DNA of 39,233 nt from a virus: IMG/VR virus record IMGVR_UViG_3300046558_000150, positions 1 to 39,233 of that record. One strand, written 5' to 3'. Positions within the stretch are counted from its first letter, which is position 1; each line of letters starts with the position of its first letter. Positions 5,297-12,404 of this stretch are shown piece after piece. The notes under the pieces were generated by a model. It was not told where the DNA came from. It ran no database searches and saw nothing but the letters and a program-made list of their open reading frames with translations. Made by a program: the position numbers and the translations under genes.

Positions 5297-5401
5297 ATGG
5301 ACAGGAAGAACGACTCGGGCCGGCGGGTAGTGATGATCGCCAGAAGATCCTTAGGGGTCAACGGTGACCCCGCCAACGGCACGAAGCAGCAGCACCAGTA
5401 G
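5297..5401 (+). CDS. 34-residue leaderless mini-gene under repressor control
   Basis: The open frame starts at an ATG six bases after the -10 box, so the mRNA would have no leader. It encodes MDRKNDSGRRVVMIARRSLG followed by a polar tail ending in KQQHQ. It is basic, has no Cys, no TM segment and no recognised family. A bidirectional terminator follows at 5435-5464, so the transcript would be only about 170 nt. The functional product may be this peptide or the RNA itself. The operator in the promoter suggests expression only on induction or early infection. Confidence 0.5.
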   Translation: MDRKNDSGRRVVMIARRSLGVNGDPANGTKQQHQ

Positions 5402-5434
5402 AACTGAGACGGTGTCGTCTCCCGTATACGCAGA

Positions 5435-5464
5435 AGAACCCCCGCCCAACTGGGCGGGGGTTCT
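5435..5464. terminator. bidirectional terminator, 14-bp stem
   Basis: AGAACCCCCGCCCA (5435-5448) pairs perfectly with TGGGCGGGGGTTCT (5451-5464); the stem ends are A/T-rich in both directions. It closes the mini-gene transcript on the plus strand and the two-gene DUF3263 operon on the minus strand. Confidence 0.85.
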
Positions 5465-5471
5465 GTGGTTT

Positions 5472-5627
5472 CTAGGCCGAGTCCCATGGGTACTCGTCTT
5501 CCGGCTCGAAGTCGAAGACGCATCGGGTTCCTCCGTCAGGCATGGGCCCGTCGTAGTAGTCCACCTTGTCCTCTGGCTTCACGGGATGCTCAGTGATGAG
5601 CGGCCGGCCATCCCTACGCGCCATCAT
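5472..5627 (-). CDS. hypothetical acidic small protein
   Basis: A 51-residue protein with a basic start (MMARRDGRP) and a long acidic tail (FDFEPEDEYPWDS). Its ATG overlaps the stop of the DUF3263 gene by ATGA, so the two form a co-translated pair. It ends just before the bidirectional terminator. No family recognised. Confidence 0.6.
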   Translation of the reverse strand: MMARRDGRPLITEHPVKPEDKVDYYDGPMPDGGTRCVFDFEPEDEYPWDSA

Positions 5628-5851
5628 GCGACTCGCTCCTCTCGTCGACGAGCGCGATCGTAGGCCCGGTCGCGGATGACGCGTGCAGTGAACGGATCGG
5701 CGGCGATGCCCTCCGATGACTCTGCGGCTCGAGCGAGCATCGCGTAGTAGCGGATGTCGCTGATGCCGAGTTCGTGGCGGATGCGCTCGTGCTTCTCGGG
5801 GGTCGCGGTGGGGTGTTGTCGTTCGAAGTCGAGCAGTTGTGAGGGCGTCAT
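5624..5851 (-). CDS. DUF3263 domain protein
   Basis: A 75-residue protein matching the actinobacterial DUF3263 family: LLDFERQH near the N-terminus, then the helix pattern IRHELGISDIRYYAMLARA, which looks like a helix-turn-helix core, and a basic tail. The ATG at 5851 is chosen because it gives the family's normal N-terminus. It is the first gene of a two-gene minus operon facing the plus-strand cassette at 5964 across two TGTAGGTACACC sites, so it may regulate or be regulated by that promoter region. Function of the family is unknown; DNA binding is inferred from the helix pattern. Confidence 0.8.
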   Translation of the reverse strand: MTPSQLLDFERQHPTATPEKHERIRHELGISDIRYYAMLARAAESSEGIAADPFTARVIRDRAYDRARRREERVA

Positions 5852-5888
5852 GGGGTGGATGTTGCCATGAGGGTCGGACGTTTGGGGG

Positions 5889-5917
5889 TTGTGGGTGTAG
5901 GTACACCGACGTAGACT
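5889..5917 (+). promoter_or_regulatory. promoter of the plus-strand accessory cassette
   Basis: TTGTGG (5889-5894), a 17-bp spacer and TAGACT (5912-5917), a TANNNT box. One operator sits in the spacer and the other immediately after the -10 box. A divergent minus promoter (TTCCGA, 17 bp, TACAGT at 5920-5915) is also possible. Confidence 0.5.
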
Positions 5918-5928
5918 GTAGGTACACC
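5894..5928. promoter_or_regulatory. twin operators, TGTAGGTACACC x2
   Basis: GGTGTA-GG-TACACC (5894-5907) and TGTA-GG-TACACC (5917-5928) are inverted repeats whose TACACC halves are 21 bp apart, two helical turns, so two dimers would bind the same face. They occupy the divergent intergenic region. The ribbon-helix-helix protein (6598-6768) or the DUF3263 protein is the obvious candidate to bind them. Confidence 0.65.
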
Positions 5929-5963
5929 AACCGAACGTCGGAAGGTGCTGGGAGGGTGAGGAA

Positions 5964-6488
5964 ATGAGCGATCTGCACATTCAGCCTCGACGCTACACGC
6001 CGACCACTGGCGAGGTGCGCGAGCAATACTGGGCGGCATCGGGTGACCGTCGACGTGGATCGGAGGCCTGGGGCGAGTTCGACCGGTGGCTGGCAGATCA
6101 CGATATGGAGGTCCGCGCACAGACACTTGTGCAGGCGCGCCAGATCGCAGAGGTTAGGGCTCCAGAGCCAGACCTGATGGACCGTCTCAAGGCTTCCCTC
6201 GCTCCTGCTGTCGATGCGCAGGACATCGCCGCCGAGACGATGGGCAACTGGGTCAAAGACATTGCGGACGATCGAACCGTAGTGCAGATCATCGTCCAGG
6301 CGATTGAGGTGGATCGTGCTGCTACCCGCTCCGTCGCCACATACCAGCAGATCAGCGATGCGGAAGAACGTCTTAGCGCTGGGGTGAATGAGTCGCGGTG
6401 GCCGTGCGGATGCCGTTACTCCTTCTACGAACTCACTCACCCGGACGAGGGGCACGTAGACGGTGACCACCGACCGGGCGGAGCATGA
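5964..6488 (+). CDS. hypothetical protein, first gene of accessory cassette
   Basis: A 174-residue soluble protein. Residues about 20-140 are largely helical (RGSEAWGEFDRWLADHDMEV, then alternating charged and hydrophobic helices). The C-terminus carries PCGCRYSFYELTHPDEGHVD, a possible metal-binding CxC..H..H cluster. GAGGGTGAGG precedes the ATG. The stop overlaps the next start (ATGATG), so it is coupled to a tiny CxxC gene and an RHH gene. Family not recognised. The cassette has its own promoter, operators and terminators, as moron-type insertions do. Confidence 0.75.
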   Translation: MSDLHIQPRRYTPTTGEVREQYWAASGDRRRGSEAWGEFDRWLADHDMEVRAQTLVQARQIAEVRAPEPDLMDRLKASLAPAVDAQDIAAETMGNWVKDIADDRTVVQIIVQAIEVDRAATRSVATYQQISDAEERLSAGVNESRWPCGCRYSFYELTHPDEGHVDGDHRPGGA

Positions 6489-6601
6489 TGGGTAGCGCAG
6501 AGTTCAGCACTGACCACGCGTTCCAGAGCGATGGAGCTTCGCCCTACTGCTCGTCCTGCGAACTGCTCGCCTGGATGCATTCAGACTTGGACGGTGCATG
6601 A
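6485..6601 (+). CDS. 38-residue CxxC protein
   Basis: A short frame starting MMGSAEFSTDHAFQS, with YCSSCELLAWMHSD near the C-terminus: a CxxC plus His that might bind zinc. It overlaps the preceding stop and, through ATGA, the following RHH gene. The tight coupling on both sides supports that it is translated. No family recognised. Confidence 0.6.
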   Translation: MMGSAEFSTDHAFQSDGASPYCSSCELLAWMHSDLDGA

Positions 6602-6768
6602 TGGTCACTGTGCCGAACAAGCCCAAGACGACCCTGCGCAACGTGCGCATCGACGATCAGCTCTGGGGCGATGCGCAGAAGGTTGCGGCTGGGAATGGCA
6701 CCAACGTGTCTGAGGTCATCCGCAGTCAGCTGCAGGCGTATGTAGATGAGAATCGGAATCTGCTGTGA
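6598..6768 (+). CDS. ribbon-helix-helix (CopG/Arc-type) DNA-binding protein
   Basis: A 56-residue protein. The sequence TTLRNVRIDDQLWGDAQKVA is a classic RHH beta strand plus helix, and GTNVSEVIRSQLQAYVDE is the second helix with the conserved turn. Such proteins bind short inverted repeats as dimers, often controlling their own operon or acting as antitoxins. The two TGTAGGTACACC sites 0.7 kb upstream are the natural target. It overlaps its neighbours by ATGA and GTGA. No toxin partner is recognised among the adjacent genes. Confidence 0.75.
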   Translation: MMVTVPNKPKTTLRNVRIDDQLWGDAQKVAAGNGTNVSEVIRSQLQAYVDENRNLL

Positions 6769-6926
6769 AGTACCCCTGCGCGGGCGATCCGTACTCGACT
6801 CAACTCGAAGCGTCGATCGCGGCGACACTCGAGTCTCTGCGACTAGCCGAGGCGCACTACTCCCCCATTCGTCTCGACACGTACCACTGCATCGACGGGC
6901 ACTTCCATGTCGCGCCTCTCCCCTGA
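6765..6926 (+). CDS. 53-residue hypothetical protein with C..H..H
   Basis: GTG start overlapping the RHH stop (GTGA). Contains LEASIAATLESLRLAEAHYS, a helix, then YHCIDGHFHVAPLP, a short beta hairpin of the kind seen at the end of small zinc-ribbon phage proteins. It overlaps the start of the next gene by 20 bases in another frame. No family recognised. Confidence 0.5.
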   Translation: MKYPCAGDPYSTQLEASIAATLESLRLAEAHYSPIRLDTYHCIDGHFHVAPLP

Positions 6927-7227
6927 CACGCTCCTGTCGATCCATCTGGGTGCGATCATGTCTCGCGCGCGGTACACATCGGATACCGCATTTGTGATCG
7001 CCGAGTTGACCGAGACGGCAGGCGATCGCCTCGAGGTGTTGCAGGAGGCAGTGGGCACGTGGATCGGTTTCTACGAGGACGACTACACGCGCACGTTGGC
7101 TGACGCACTGCGGGATATCCCTGGTGTTGAGCCGTGGATTGCCGTCGGGGTGGAGCGTCGGGCCATACCCGATCACCGCACACCGAAAGCGCATGAGGGC
7201 GCGTCGTGGCCTCAGCGCGACGCATAG
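6907..7227 (+). CDS. hypothetical protein of the accessory cassette
   Basis: A 106-residue protein. Residues about 15-75 are helical (SDTAFVIAELTETAGDRLEV, then VGTWIGFYEDDYTRTLADAL), with a proline-rich, basic C-terminus. The start overlaps the previous gene. I do not recognise a family. Its place in a coupled operon with an RHH regulator suggests a small accessory effector, but there is no direct evidence. Confidence 0.65.
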   Translation: MSRLSPDTLLSIHLGAIMSRARYTSDTAFVIAELTETAGDRLEVLQEAVGTWIGFYEDDYTRTLADALRDIPGVEPWIAVGVERRAIPDHRTPKAHEGASWPQRDA

Positions 7228-7236
7228 GCTGGCCTG

Positions 7237-7512
7237 ATGCTCATCGCCATGATTCGACCGCTCGAGACCAGCACCGCCGATGTGATCGGAACCACGCTCG
7301 AGGACGTGATCGAGCAGCTCGAAGAGCACCGTCAGCCTGGATTCGATCTGGTCTCCGCTCCGGTGCGGATGCTCAAAGGTGAGGCGAAGATGGAAGCGAC
7401 GGGCACGTTCTCACGCGTCGACGGCATCCGCGAGATCGAGGCCGACGACATGGCGTCGCTCGAGGCGAAGGTGCCGGACGGGTGGCGGATGCTGTCCGTC
7501 CGTCGCGTCTGA
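7237..7512 (+). CDS. hypothetical protein, last gene of accessory cassette
   Basis: A 91-residue acidic protein with an alpha/beta pattern (LEDVIEQLEEHRQPGFDLVS, then EIEADDMASLEAKVPDGWRM). No clear Shine-Dalgarno precedes it, but it starts nine bases after the previous stop, so reinitiation is likely. It is followed directly by the bidirectional terminator at 7528-7563. Family unknown. Confidence 0.7.
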   Translation: MLIAMIRPLETSTADVIGTTLEDVIEQLEEHRQPGFDLVSAPVRMLKGEAKMEATGTFSRVDGIREIEADDMASLEAKVPDGWRMLSVRRV

Positions 7513-7527
7513 CCCCAGGTACGACGA

Positions 7528-7563
7528 AAGACCCCCACCCGCCCTAAGGCAGATGGGGGTCTT
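7528..7563. terminator. bidirectional terminator at end of late operon
   Basis: AAGACCCCCA (7528-7537) pairs with TGGGGGTCTT (7554-7563). It separates the convergent plus-strand cassette (ending 7512) from the minus-strand structural operon (ending 7570) and should stop transcription from both sides. Confidence 0.8.
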
Positions 7564-7569
7564 CTGTTG

Positions 7570-7851
7570 TCAGTCGAGGTCAGCGCGTACCAGCAGCTGC
7601 GCGTAGCCATCGTTCGGGAAGGTGATGACCTCTCCCCCGACCGAAGCTTCGAGCTCGACACGGTAGGCGCCGATCGGCAGCGTTCCGTCCAGGACGTGCC
7701 GGACGATCCCTTCGGGCCCGTCGGACACATCGCACGCCAGCGGGATGGGAACGCCGGCGCGCGTCTTCGCGACGAGTCGCACCTCGGCGCCGGTGAGGTC
7801 GAGGTTGGCTTTCCACTCGATCGGGTGGGTGTCTCCGGACTTGACGATCAT
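7570..7851 (-). CDS. BppU-like Ig-fold baseplate/tail protein
   Basis: A 93-residue beta-rich protein: MIVKSGDTHPIEWKANLDLT, then VRLVAKTRAGVPIPLACDVS and LPIGAYRVELEASVGGEVIT. This matches the N-terminal domain of BppU-type upper baseplate proteins in pattern. It is the last gene of the late operon, overlapping the tail fibre gene by ATGA. It probably helps mount the fibre at the tail tip. Assignment from pattern and position. Confidence 0.65.
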   Translation of the reverse strand: MIVKSGDTHPIEWKANLDLTGAEVRLVAKTRAGVPIPLACDVSDGPEGIVRHVLDGTLPIGAYRVELEASVGGEVITFPNDGYAQLLVRADLD

Positions 7852-9914
7852 GCGTCCTCCAATGTCCTGCGCGGCGATGCCTCGGTGAGCGTGTGGTGGA
7901 TCTCGATTGCCGTCAGAGTCCGCAACTCAGGCACTGGGACCGTCGGCCCACCACTGAGAACGCCGCCGAATGACAGCACCAGCTGCAGAGCAGCCGTACG
8001 GCCGACGCCGACCACCGCCGACGCTCCGAGCCCGACAACCATGGCGAACGATGCGACGCGGTCGACATTCACCGCACGGGTAGCGGAGAGGCCGAGAGCC
8101 ATGACGATGTCTGCTGTGCGGGAGATCGTGCCCGTCTCGAGCACGCCGCCCAGCGTCACGCCGAGAACGATCCCTGCGGAGCGCACGACGTCGACGCCAC
8201 GAGTCGCCGACAGCCCGATGGCGAGTTCGATCGAGGCTGTGCGAGCCACGTCCACGGCGCGGGTGCCGCCGAGTGCGACGGCCAGTGCCGTGTCTGCTGC
8301 CCGCGCTGTGTTGACCGTGCGCGCTGCGGACAGTCCCACCCCGAGGCCGATGGCCGCGGTCCTCGCGACGTCGACCGTGCGCGCCGCAGAGAGAGCGACC
8401 ATGAGCGGGATGCTCCCGCTTATGTTCGATGCCCCGACTGCAGTGACGCTGGCGACGTTGGCGACCTGCACCATGCGGGCACCCTTGGCGATCGCGGTGT
8501 CGTAGTTCGCCTGGGACGCCGCGATGTGCCCGACGACGGGCTTCCCGTACGACAGGACGGCATCCCAGGATGCCTGGGTGGCACCGTACTCCATGCCGAG
8601 GATCGACCAGTGGGACTGGTCGGCGGCGAGGTCTCCGTCGGCGACGTCGGCCTCATAGAAGTACCCCCACGTCTGGTAGCCCTTCGCGGCCGCGGCGTCG
8701 GCGAGAGCCGTGGAGCCGCTGCCGACGCCGAAGAACTTGACGACGATCTTCGTGTTCCCGCCGTGTGCGTCACAGATCGCCAGGAACTCCGCGATCCGGC
8801 CGACGTCGTTCTTCGGGTCAACGATGCACACGTGGGTGGGCGTGTACTTGTCGAGGAAGTCGTCGAGCCGGTAGTACGGCCGCGGTGTCCCGGCGCTCGT
8901 CAGCGAGTTCATGTACGTCTGCACCTGAGCCCACGTCATCGCGCTGATGTTCGGCAGCCCTGACGTCTGCGAAGTGCGGTTCAGGGACGGGTCGTGCGAA
9001 CCGATCCACACACCATCCGACGTGCGGTGTGCAGAGAACTCGAGTGCACCGTACCCGGCGAGCACAGCCTGGTCGTAGGCGTACTCCGACATCTCAGGCC
9101 AGTTAGTCGACCCGCCACGGTGAGCCCACGTCGCCCCGGGGGTCGCGAGCATCTGAGCGACGCTGGCGAAGCCCGGTCGGCGGGGCACCGTTGCGGTGCC
9201 ACCGACAGCGGCGGTGAGCGCGAAATTCGCGGTGCGCTCGATGGGCCCAGCGGATGCGGTGGGGATGACGATCTGCACGCCCATGCCGTTGCTGGCCTGC
9301 GTCGGCACGTAAGTGCCCGTCACGGCGCCTGTCGCGCCCGCAGCGGGCGTTGCGTAAGCGATCGTGTGCTGCTCGATGACGGGCGACGCATCGCCGCTGT
9401 TGAGCCACACGGTCGCACCGGCCACGGTCGGGTCGCCGACCGCCGTTGACACTTCGACAAGCACGGAGAGCACGAGCGCATCCGCCGGTGCGGTGACCGA
9501 AGGTGCGACCGACGTCGTCGCCGATCCAGCCTGCACCGACTGCCCAGACACGACGTCGCCGGCAGCGCGAACGCCGATGGGGCCGAAGATCCAGGATGAG
9601 ATCGGCGCGGAGCCGAGCCCGTGGAAGACGGTCAGACGCTTGTACGCCGACGCCGCACTGTTCCACGACACGGTCGCGTCGCCGGACTGCTTGATGCGCG
9701 CAGCGATCGCCGTGCGCCGCGTGCCGGTAGCCTGCTGCGCCCCCACGGGAAGCAGCGACGTCCACCCTGCGGGGGCCGTGCCGACACCGTTCGAGTCCGT
9801 GGTGAAGACGGCGAGCATCCAGGAACCGACCGCGGCGGCGCTGATGTCAGCGGACGCCGCGGTCGTGCCTGATGCCGTCGTGGTGACCGCGTTCACTCGA
9901 GTTGGTGCGGCCAT
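7848..9914 (-). CDS. tail fibre with GDPD-like domain and 20-residue repeats
   Basis: A 688-residue protein; ATG 9914 is chosen because AGGGGAG precedes it. Residues 1-220 form a beta-rich tail domain (NAVTTTASGTTAASADIS). About 262-500 is a glycerophosphodiester phosphodiesterase-like domain with AHRGGSTNWPE (His265, Arg266, Glu274), LEFSAHRTSDG (Glu292) and GSHDPSLNRT (His307). The usual E-x-D metal motif reads E-F-S here, so activity is uncertain. About 500-655 holds roughly eight 20-residue repeats of the type VGLSAARTVDVARTA; one lone copy (ERTANFALTAAVGGTATV) precedes the enzyme domain. GDPD domains in phage tails are thought to cut teichoic-acid-like cell-wall polymers. Probably the receptor-binding or wall-degrading tip. 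Confidence 0.85.
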   Translation of the reverse strand: MAAPTRVNAVTTTASGTTAASADISAAAVGSWMLAVFTTDSNGVGTAPAGWTSLLPVGAQQATGTRRTAIAARIKQSGDATVSWNSAASAYKRLTVFHGLGSAPISSWIFGPIGVRAAGDVVSGQSVQAGSATTSVAPSVTAPADALVLSVLVEVSTAVGDPTVAGATVWLNSGDASPVIEQHTIAYATPAAGATGAVTGTYVPTQASNGMGVQIVIPTASAGPIERTANFALTAAVGGTATVPRRPGFASVAQMLATPGATWAHRGGSTNWPEMSEYAYDQAVLAGYGALEFSAHRTSDGVWIGSHDPSLNRTSQTSGLPNISAMTWAQVQTYMNSLTSAGTPRPYYRLDDFLDKYTPTHVCIVDPKNDVGRIAEFLAICDAHGGNTKIVVKFFGVGSGSTALADAAAAKGYQTWGYFYEADVADGDLAADQSHWSILGMEYGATQASWDAVLSYGKPVVGHIAASQANYDTAIAKGARMVQVANVASVTAVGASNISGSIPLMVALSAARTVDVARTAAIGLGVGLSAARTVNTARAADTALAVALGGTRAVDVARTASIELAIGLSATRGVDVVRSAGIVLGVTLGGVLETGTISRTADIVMALGLSATRAVNVDRVASFAMVVGLGASAVVGVGRTAALQLVLSFGGVLSGGPTVPVPELRTLTAIEIHHTLTEASPRRTLEDA
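7955..8414 (-). repeat. array of about eight 60-bp coding repeats
   Basis: Within the tail fibre gene, units of 20 codons read like xIxLxVGLSAxRxVxVARTA. Seven to eight copies lie in tandem; one unit is a residue longer. Divergence between copies is high, so it is an old array, probably folding as a repetitive beta structure or stalk. Length variation by recombination is possible. Confidence 0.75.
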
Positions 9915-9927
9915 GATCACTCCCCTG

Positions 9928-10269
9928 CTAGCTGACGGTGACGGTCGGCGTGACGGTGACCGTCTGCTGACCGGGCAGCGCACCTGTCGAGGACGACAGC
10001 GGTGCACCACCGAGGAACGTCGAACCGTTCCAGAGACCCAGATACGTGTAGGTGCCAGCGGGGACGTCGAACACGACGGCCGTACCGGTTACGACACCGT
10101 CCGACGTGCCACCCGTCCAGCTGGTCGTCTTCCGCGCGTAGGCGGGAGATCCGCCCGTAACCTCGTTCGCCCCGGTTGTGCCAGGGTCGCCTGTGTGGAG
10201 GCTGACCGATGCGCCGAGCGCGGAGACTGCGAGAGCCGCGGTCTCCTTCGTTGCGTTGGTGACAGGCAT
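9928..10269 (-). CDS. minor tail / fibre-associated protein
   Basis: A 113-residue protein with VSLHTGDPGTTGANEVTGGS and AYARKTTSWTGG, then Ig-like strands (VVFDVPAGTYTYLGLWNGST) and a Thr/Val-rich tail. This small family is frequent beside tail fibres in actinophages. It starts one base after the holin-like gene's stop region and precedes the fibre by 13 bases. Probably part of the tail tip; no catalytic motif. Confidence 0.65.
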   Translation of the reverse strand: MPVTNATKETAALAVSALGASVSLHTGDPGTTGANEVTGGSPAYARKTTSWTGGTSDGVVTGTAVVFDVPAGTYTYLGLWNGSTFLGGAPLSSSTGALPGQQTVTVTPTVTVS

Positions 10270-10270
10270 G

Positions 10271-10627
10271 TCAGTCCTCCTTGTTCTTCAGATCGCGTCG
10301 GAGGTACACGCGCTGCACGGCACTCTCCTGGTCGGCGATCGCTTCCGACTGCGTGACGACCGCCTGAGTCACGAGAGTCACATCCGCGTAGTCCTTCGGG
10401 ATGCCGTTCGACACGATGTTGAGTGCCGACTGTGCACCGTTCACGACCGCGTTGAACACCAGGCCTGCGACGCCGACGCCGAGCGCGAGAAGCCCGTCGC
10501 CCGTGAAGACGAGAGTCAGCGCTCCGGGGACGGCGAAGCCGGTGGCGAGGGACTGGGAGGCGGTGCGGATGAAGCCGCGCTTCGCGGCGAGCTGCACCGC
10601 GGCGGGGATGAGGGAATCAGTGCTCAT
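10271..10627 (-). CDS. holin-like membrane protein
   Basis: A 118-residue protein with hydrophobic stretch FAVPGALTLVFTGDGLLALG and continuing VGVAGLVFNAVV at residues about 30-65, probably two TM helices, and a charged C-terminus (LRRDLKNKED). The family resembles actinophage holins placed after lysis genes. The ATG at 10627 overlaps the upstream gene's stop. It would form the membrane lesion at lysis. The neighbouring TM proteins are alternative holin or antiholin candidates. Confidence 0.65.
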   Translation of the reverse strand: MSTDSLIPAAVQLAAKRGFIRTASQSLATGFAVPGALTLVFTGDGLLALGVGVAGLVFNAVVNGAQSALNIVSNGIPKDYADVTLVTQAVVTQSEAIADQESAVQRVYLRRDLKNKED

Positions 10628-11268
10628 GGGGTTAGTCCTTCGATGAGAGTGGTTCGGCACACGCCCGCGTCTGCAGTCGTGCTGTCGGTGTAAAAGACCG
10701 TCCAACGGCCTGTGGTGTCGTCGCAGTACAGCGACTGGATGCCGCGACCGTCGGCGCCAGCGGGTCCCTGCGGTCCGGGTACGGTCGAGTCCTGCCCCGC
10801 TGGGCCCTGAGGCCCGGCCGGGCCGATGCCGCCCTGCTGACCGGTGTCGCCTTTGTCGCCCTTCGGTGCCGAACACGCTCCAGATTCGAAGCACCGTCCG
10901 ACGGCCGTCAGTATCTCCAGAGCGGTCGGGCTTGCTCCCGGAGGACCAGCGGGACCGCGTGCCCCGTCGTCCCCGTCACGCCCGTTCTCAGGCACTACGG
11001 TCACGACGTCGTCGGGCGCCTCACCGTCTGGGCTTTCCCCAAGCGCCAGGAGCTGGTCGTACAGCTGCTGCGCGTTCTCCTGCGAAGCGTGGAGGTCGTC
11101 GAGGAGCTCACTGATCTGGTCAGACTGGGCGGCGTTTCGATCGTTCGCCGACTGCACCCGCGTTGCGAGGTTGTTGAGCGTGAACCCACCCAACGCCAGT
11201 AGAGCCACGATGAGGATCACGACGATCGCGGTGAACGCGACCCTTGAGCGAATAGCGCGTGTCATCAT
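10624..11268 (-). CDS. membrane-anchored coiled-coil/collagen-like protein
   Basis: A 214-residue protein. TM helix at residues about 10-32 (FTAIVVILIVALLALGGFTL), coiled coil at about 35-78 (NNLATRVQSANDRNAAQSDQ), collagen-like Gly-X-Y runs at about 93-170 (GPAGPPGAS, GPQGPAGQD), then a small C-terminal domain with two Cys (LYCDD, GVCRTT). Collagen repeats suggest a trimer standing off the membrane. It lies between the XhlA-like and holin-like genes. It may be a lysis regulator or spanner of the thick wall rather than a virion protein, since it has a TM anchor. Function is unproven. Confidence 0.7.
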   Translation of the reverse strand: MMTRAIRSRVAFTAIVVILIVALLALGGFTLNNLATRVQSANDRNAAQSDQISELLDDLHASQENAQQLYDQLLALGESPDGEAPDDVVTVVPENGRDGDDGARGPAGPPGASPTALEILTAVGRCFESGACSAPKGDKGDTGQQGGIGPAGPQGPAGQDSTVPGPQGPAGADGRGIQSLYCDDTTGRWTVFYTDSTTADAGVCRTTLIEGLTP

Positions 11269-11618
11269 CCACCTCCGAGAGGGGGGATCAGGTCACGGAC
11301 AAGTCCGAGCACGACGCCGACGACAGAAAGGATGATCGCGATGCCCGTGTTGTACTTCCGAGCTTCCATGCGATCCTCGACCGTCTGAAGACGGCCGGCG
11401 ACCTTCCCGACCTCTTCCTTGCGCTCCTTGCGCTCGGCCGAGACCTCAGCCTTACGCTCAGCGGCTTCCTTCTCGAGAGCACCGGTCAACGAAGCGATCC
11501 GAGCGTCGATGTGCGCCTGGTCCGTCTTCGTCGCCATGTTGTTCTTGATGTCGGTGACGTCGTCCTGAACGTTCTTGATCCGTTCGACGATGACCGGGAT
11601 GGATGGTTCCTCACCCAT
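11265..11618 (-). CDS. XhlA-like hemolysin/holin accessory protein
   Basis: A 117-residue protein: coiled coil at residues about 5-88 (VERIKNVQDDVTDIKNNMAT, then ALEKEAAERKAEVSAERKER) and one C-terminal TM helix (GIAIILSVVGVVLGLVRDLI). This is the architecture of PBSX XhlA and related holin partners. ATG 11618 is preferred over an in-frame GTG at 11624 because GGGGGTGG precedes it. It probably works with the neighbouring membrane proteins in lysis timing. Confidence 0.75.
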   Translation of the reverse strand: MGEEPSIPVIVERIKNVQDDVTDIKNNMATKTDQAHIDARIASLTGALEKEAAERKAEVSAERKERKEEVGKVAGRLQTVEDRMEARKYNTGIAIILSVVGVVLGLVRDLIPPLGGG

Positions 11619-11648
11619 AGCCACCCCCGATCATGGTCTTTGTCGGCA

Positions 11649-12404
11649 TCAGCTCGGCCGAAGGTGTTCGTTCAGGAACGCGAGCACGCGCTGATGGTCG
11701 ACGGCGTTGTAGCTGTCGAAGTCGTGCCCCGAGGGCAGTGCGACGAGCTCCCTGTTCGTGGGATCGGCGGCGGCGAACGCTTCCGTCCACTGCGGGAGGC
11801 AGAGGGTGTCGGTGAGGCCGTAGAAGATCAGCATTGGGATGCCGGCGAGCTTCGCGGCGGCACGCATCGTGTGCGGGTTCTTCGTCGCGCCGAGGGCCGC
11901 TTCGTTGTACCCGCCCGCGTAGGCGGCGTTGACCGACGCCCCGTACCCTCCGCGGTTGTTCGCCCGGATGTCTTCCGGGTTGATGACCGGGATCACCATG
12001 ACGATCGCTTTCGGCTTGACCGTCGCCTGCGCGGCGTAGACGAGGCTGTTCAGCCCGCCCATGCTGTCACCGATGAGGGCGTAGTCAGCGTTCACGTCGG
12101 GCCGTGCGGCGAGGCGGGCGAGGTACCCACCCAGGCGGGTCACCGCGAGGTCGTTGCCCCACGTGAACACGCCGCCGTTGTCGCCCGCGATACCCGGGAA
12201 CACGCTGCTCACGGTGTTCGTGCGTGCGCCCTGGTTGCCGAGCGGGGCCAGGCAGTAGTCCGCCCTCGACCCGGCGCCGTGGACGTAGGAGACTCCTGCC
12301 ATCTCGGCGGCGTACGGGTACTTCGGGGAGATGTCGATGCACTGCTCGCCCGGGTACACCACGGGGGCGCCGGGGAGGCCTTCGTTGAGTCGCGTAGAGA
12401 TCAC
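11649..12404 (-). CDS. alpha/beta-hydrolase (esterase), tail- or lysis-associated
   Basis: A 251-residue protein starting at GTG 12404, overlapping the previous stop (GTGA). Nucleophile elbow GDSMGG at residues about 140-145; a likely acid in FYGLTDTLCLP and catalytic His in LPSGHDFDSYN, the order Ser-Asp-His of the fold. YVHGAGSRADYC near residue 50 looks like the oxyanion region. It lies between a minor tail gene and the lysis membrane genes, so it could be a virion esterase acting on wall or capsule, or a LysB-like enzyme. LysB normally acts on mycolate-bearing hosts; no evidence here that the host has mycolates. Confidence 0.75.
   Translation of the reverse strand: MISTRLNEGLPGAPVVYPGEQCIDISPKYPYAAEMAGVSYVHGAGSRADYCLAPLGNQGARTNTVSSVFPGIAGDNGGVFTWGNDLAVTRLGGYLARLAARPDVNADYALIGDSMGGLNSLVYAAQATVKPKAIVMVIPVINPEDIRANNRGGYGASVNAAYAGGYNEAALGATKNPHTMRAAAKLAGIPMLIFYGLTDTLCLPQWTEAFAAADPTNRELVALPSGHDFDSYNAVDHQRVLAFLNEHLRPS

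Noticed and set aside
5472-6470. 332-residue minus-strand open frame
   Set aside because: Only the last 51 codons look like a gene, coupled to DUF3263; the rest is antisense to the plus-strand gene at 5964 and crosses the intergenic operators.
6598-6926. Toxin-antitoxin pair formed by the RHH protein and its neighbour
   Set aside because: The RHH fold fits an antitoxin, but the adjacent product has no RelE, PIN, MazF or other toxin motif; kept only as a possibility within the cassette finding.
7567-8505. 312-residue plus-strand open frame
   Set aside because: Shadow of the tail fibre repeats; its internal repetition simply mirrors the 60-bp coding repeats.
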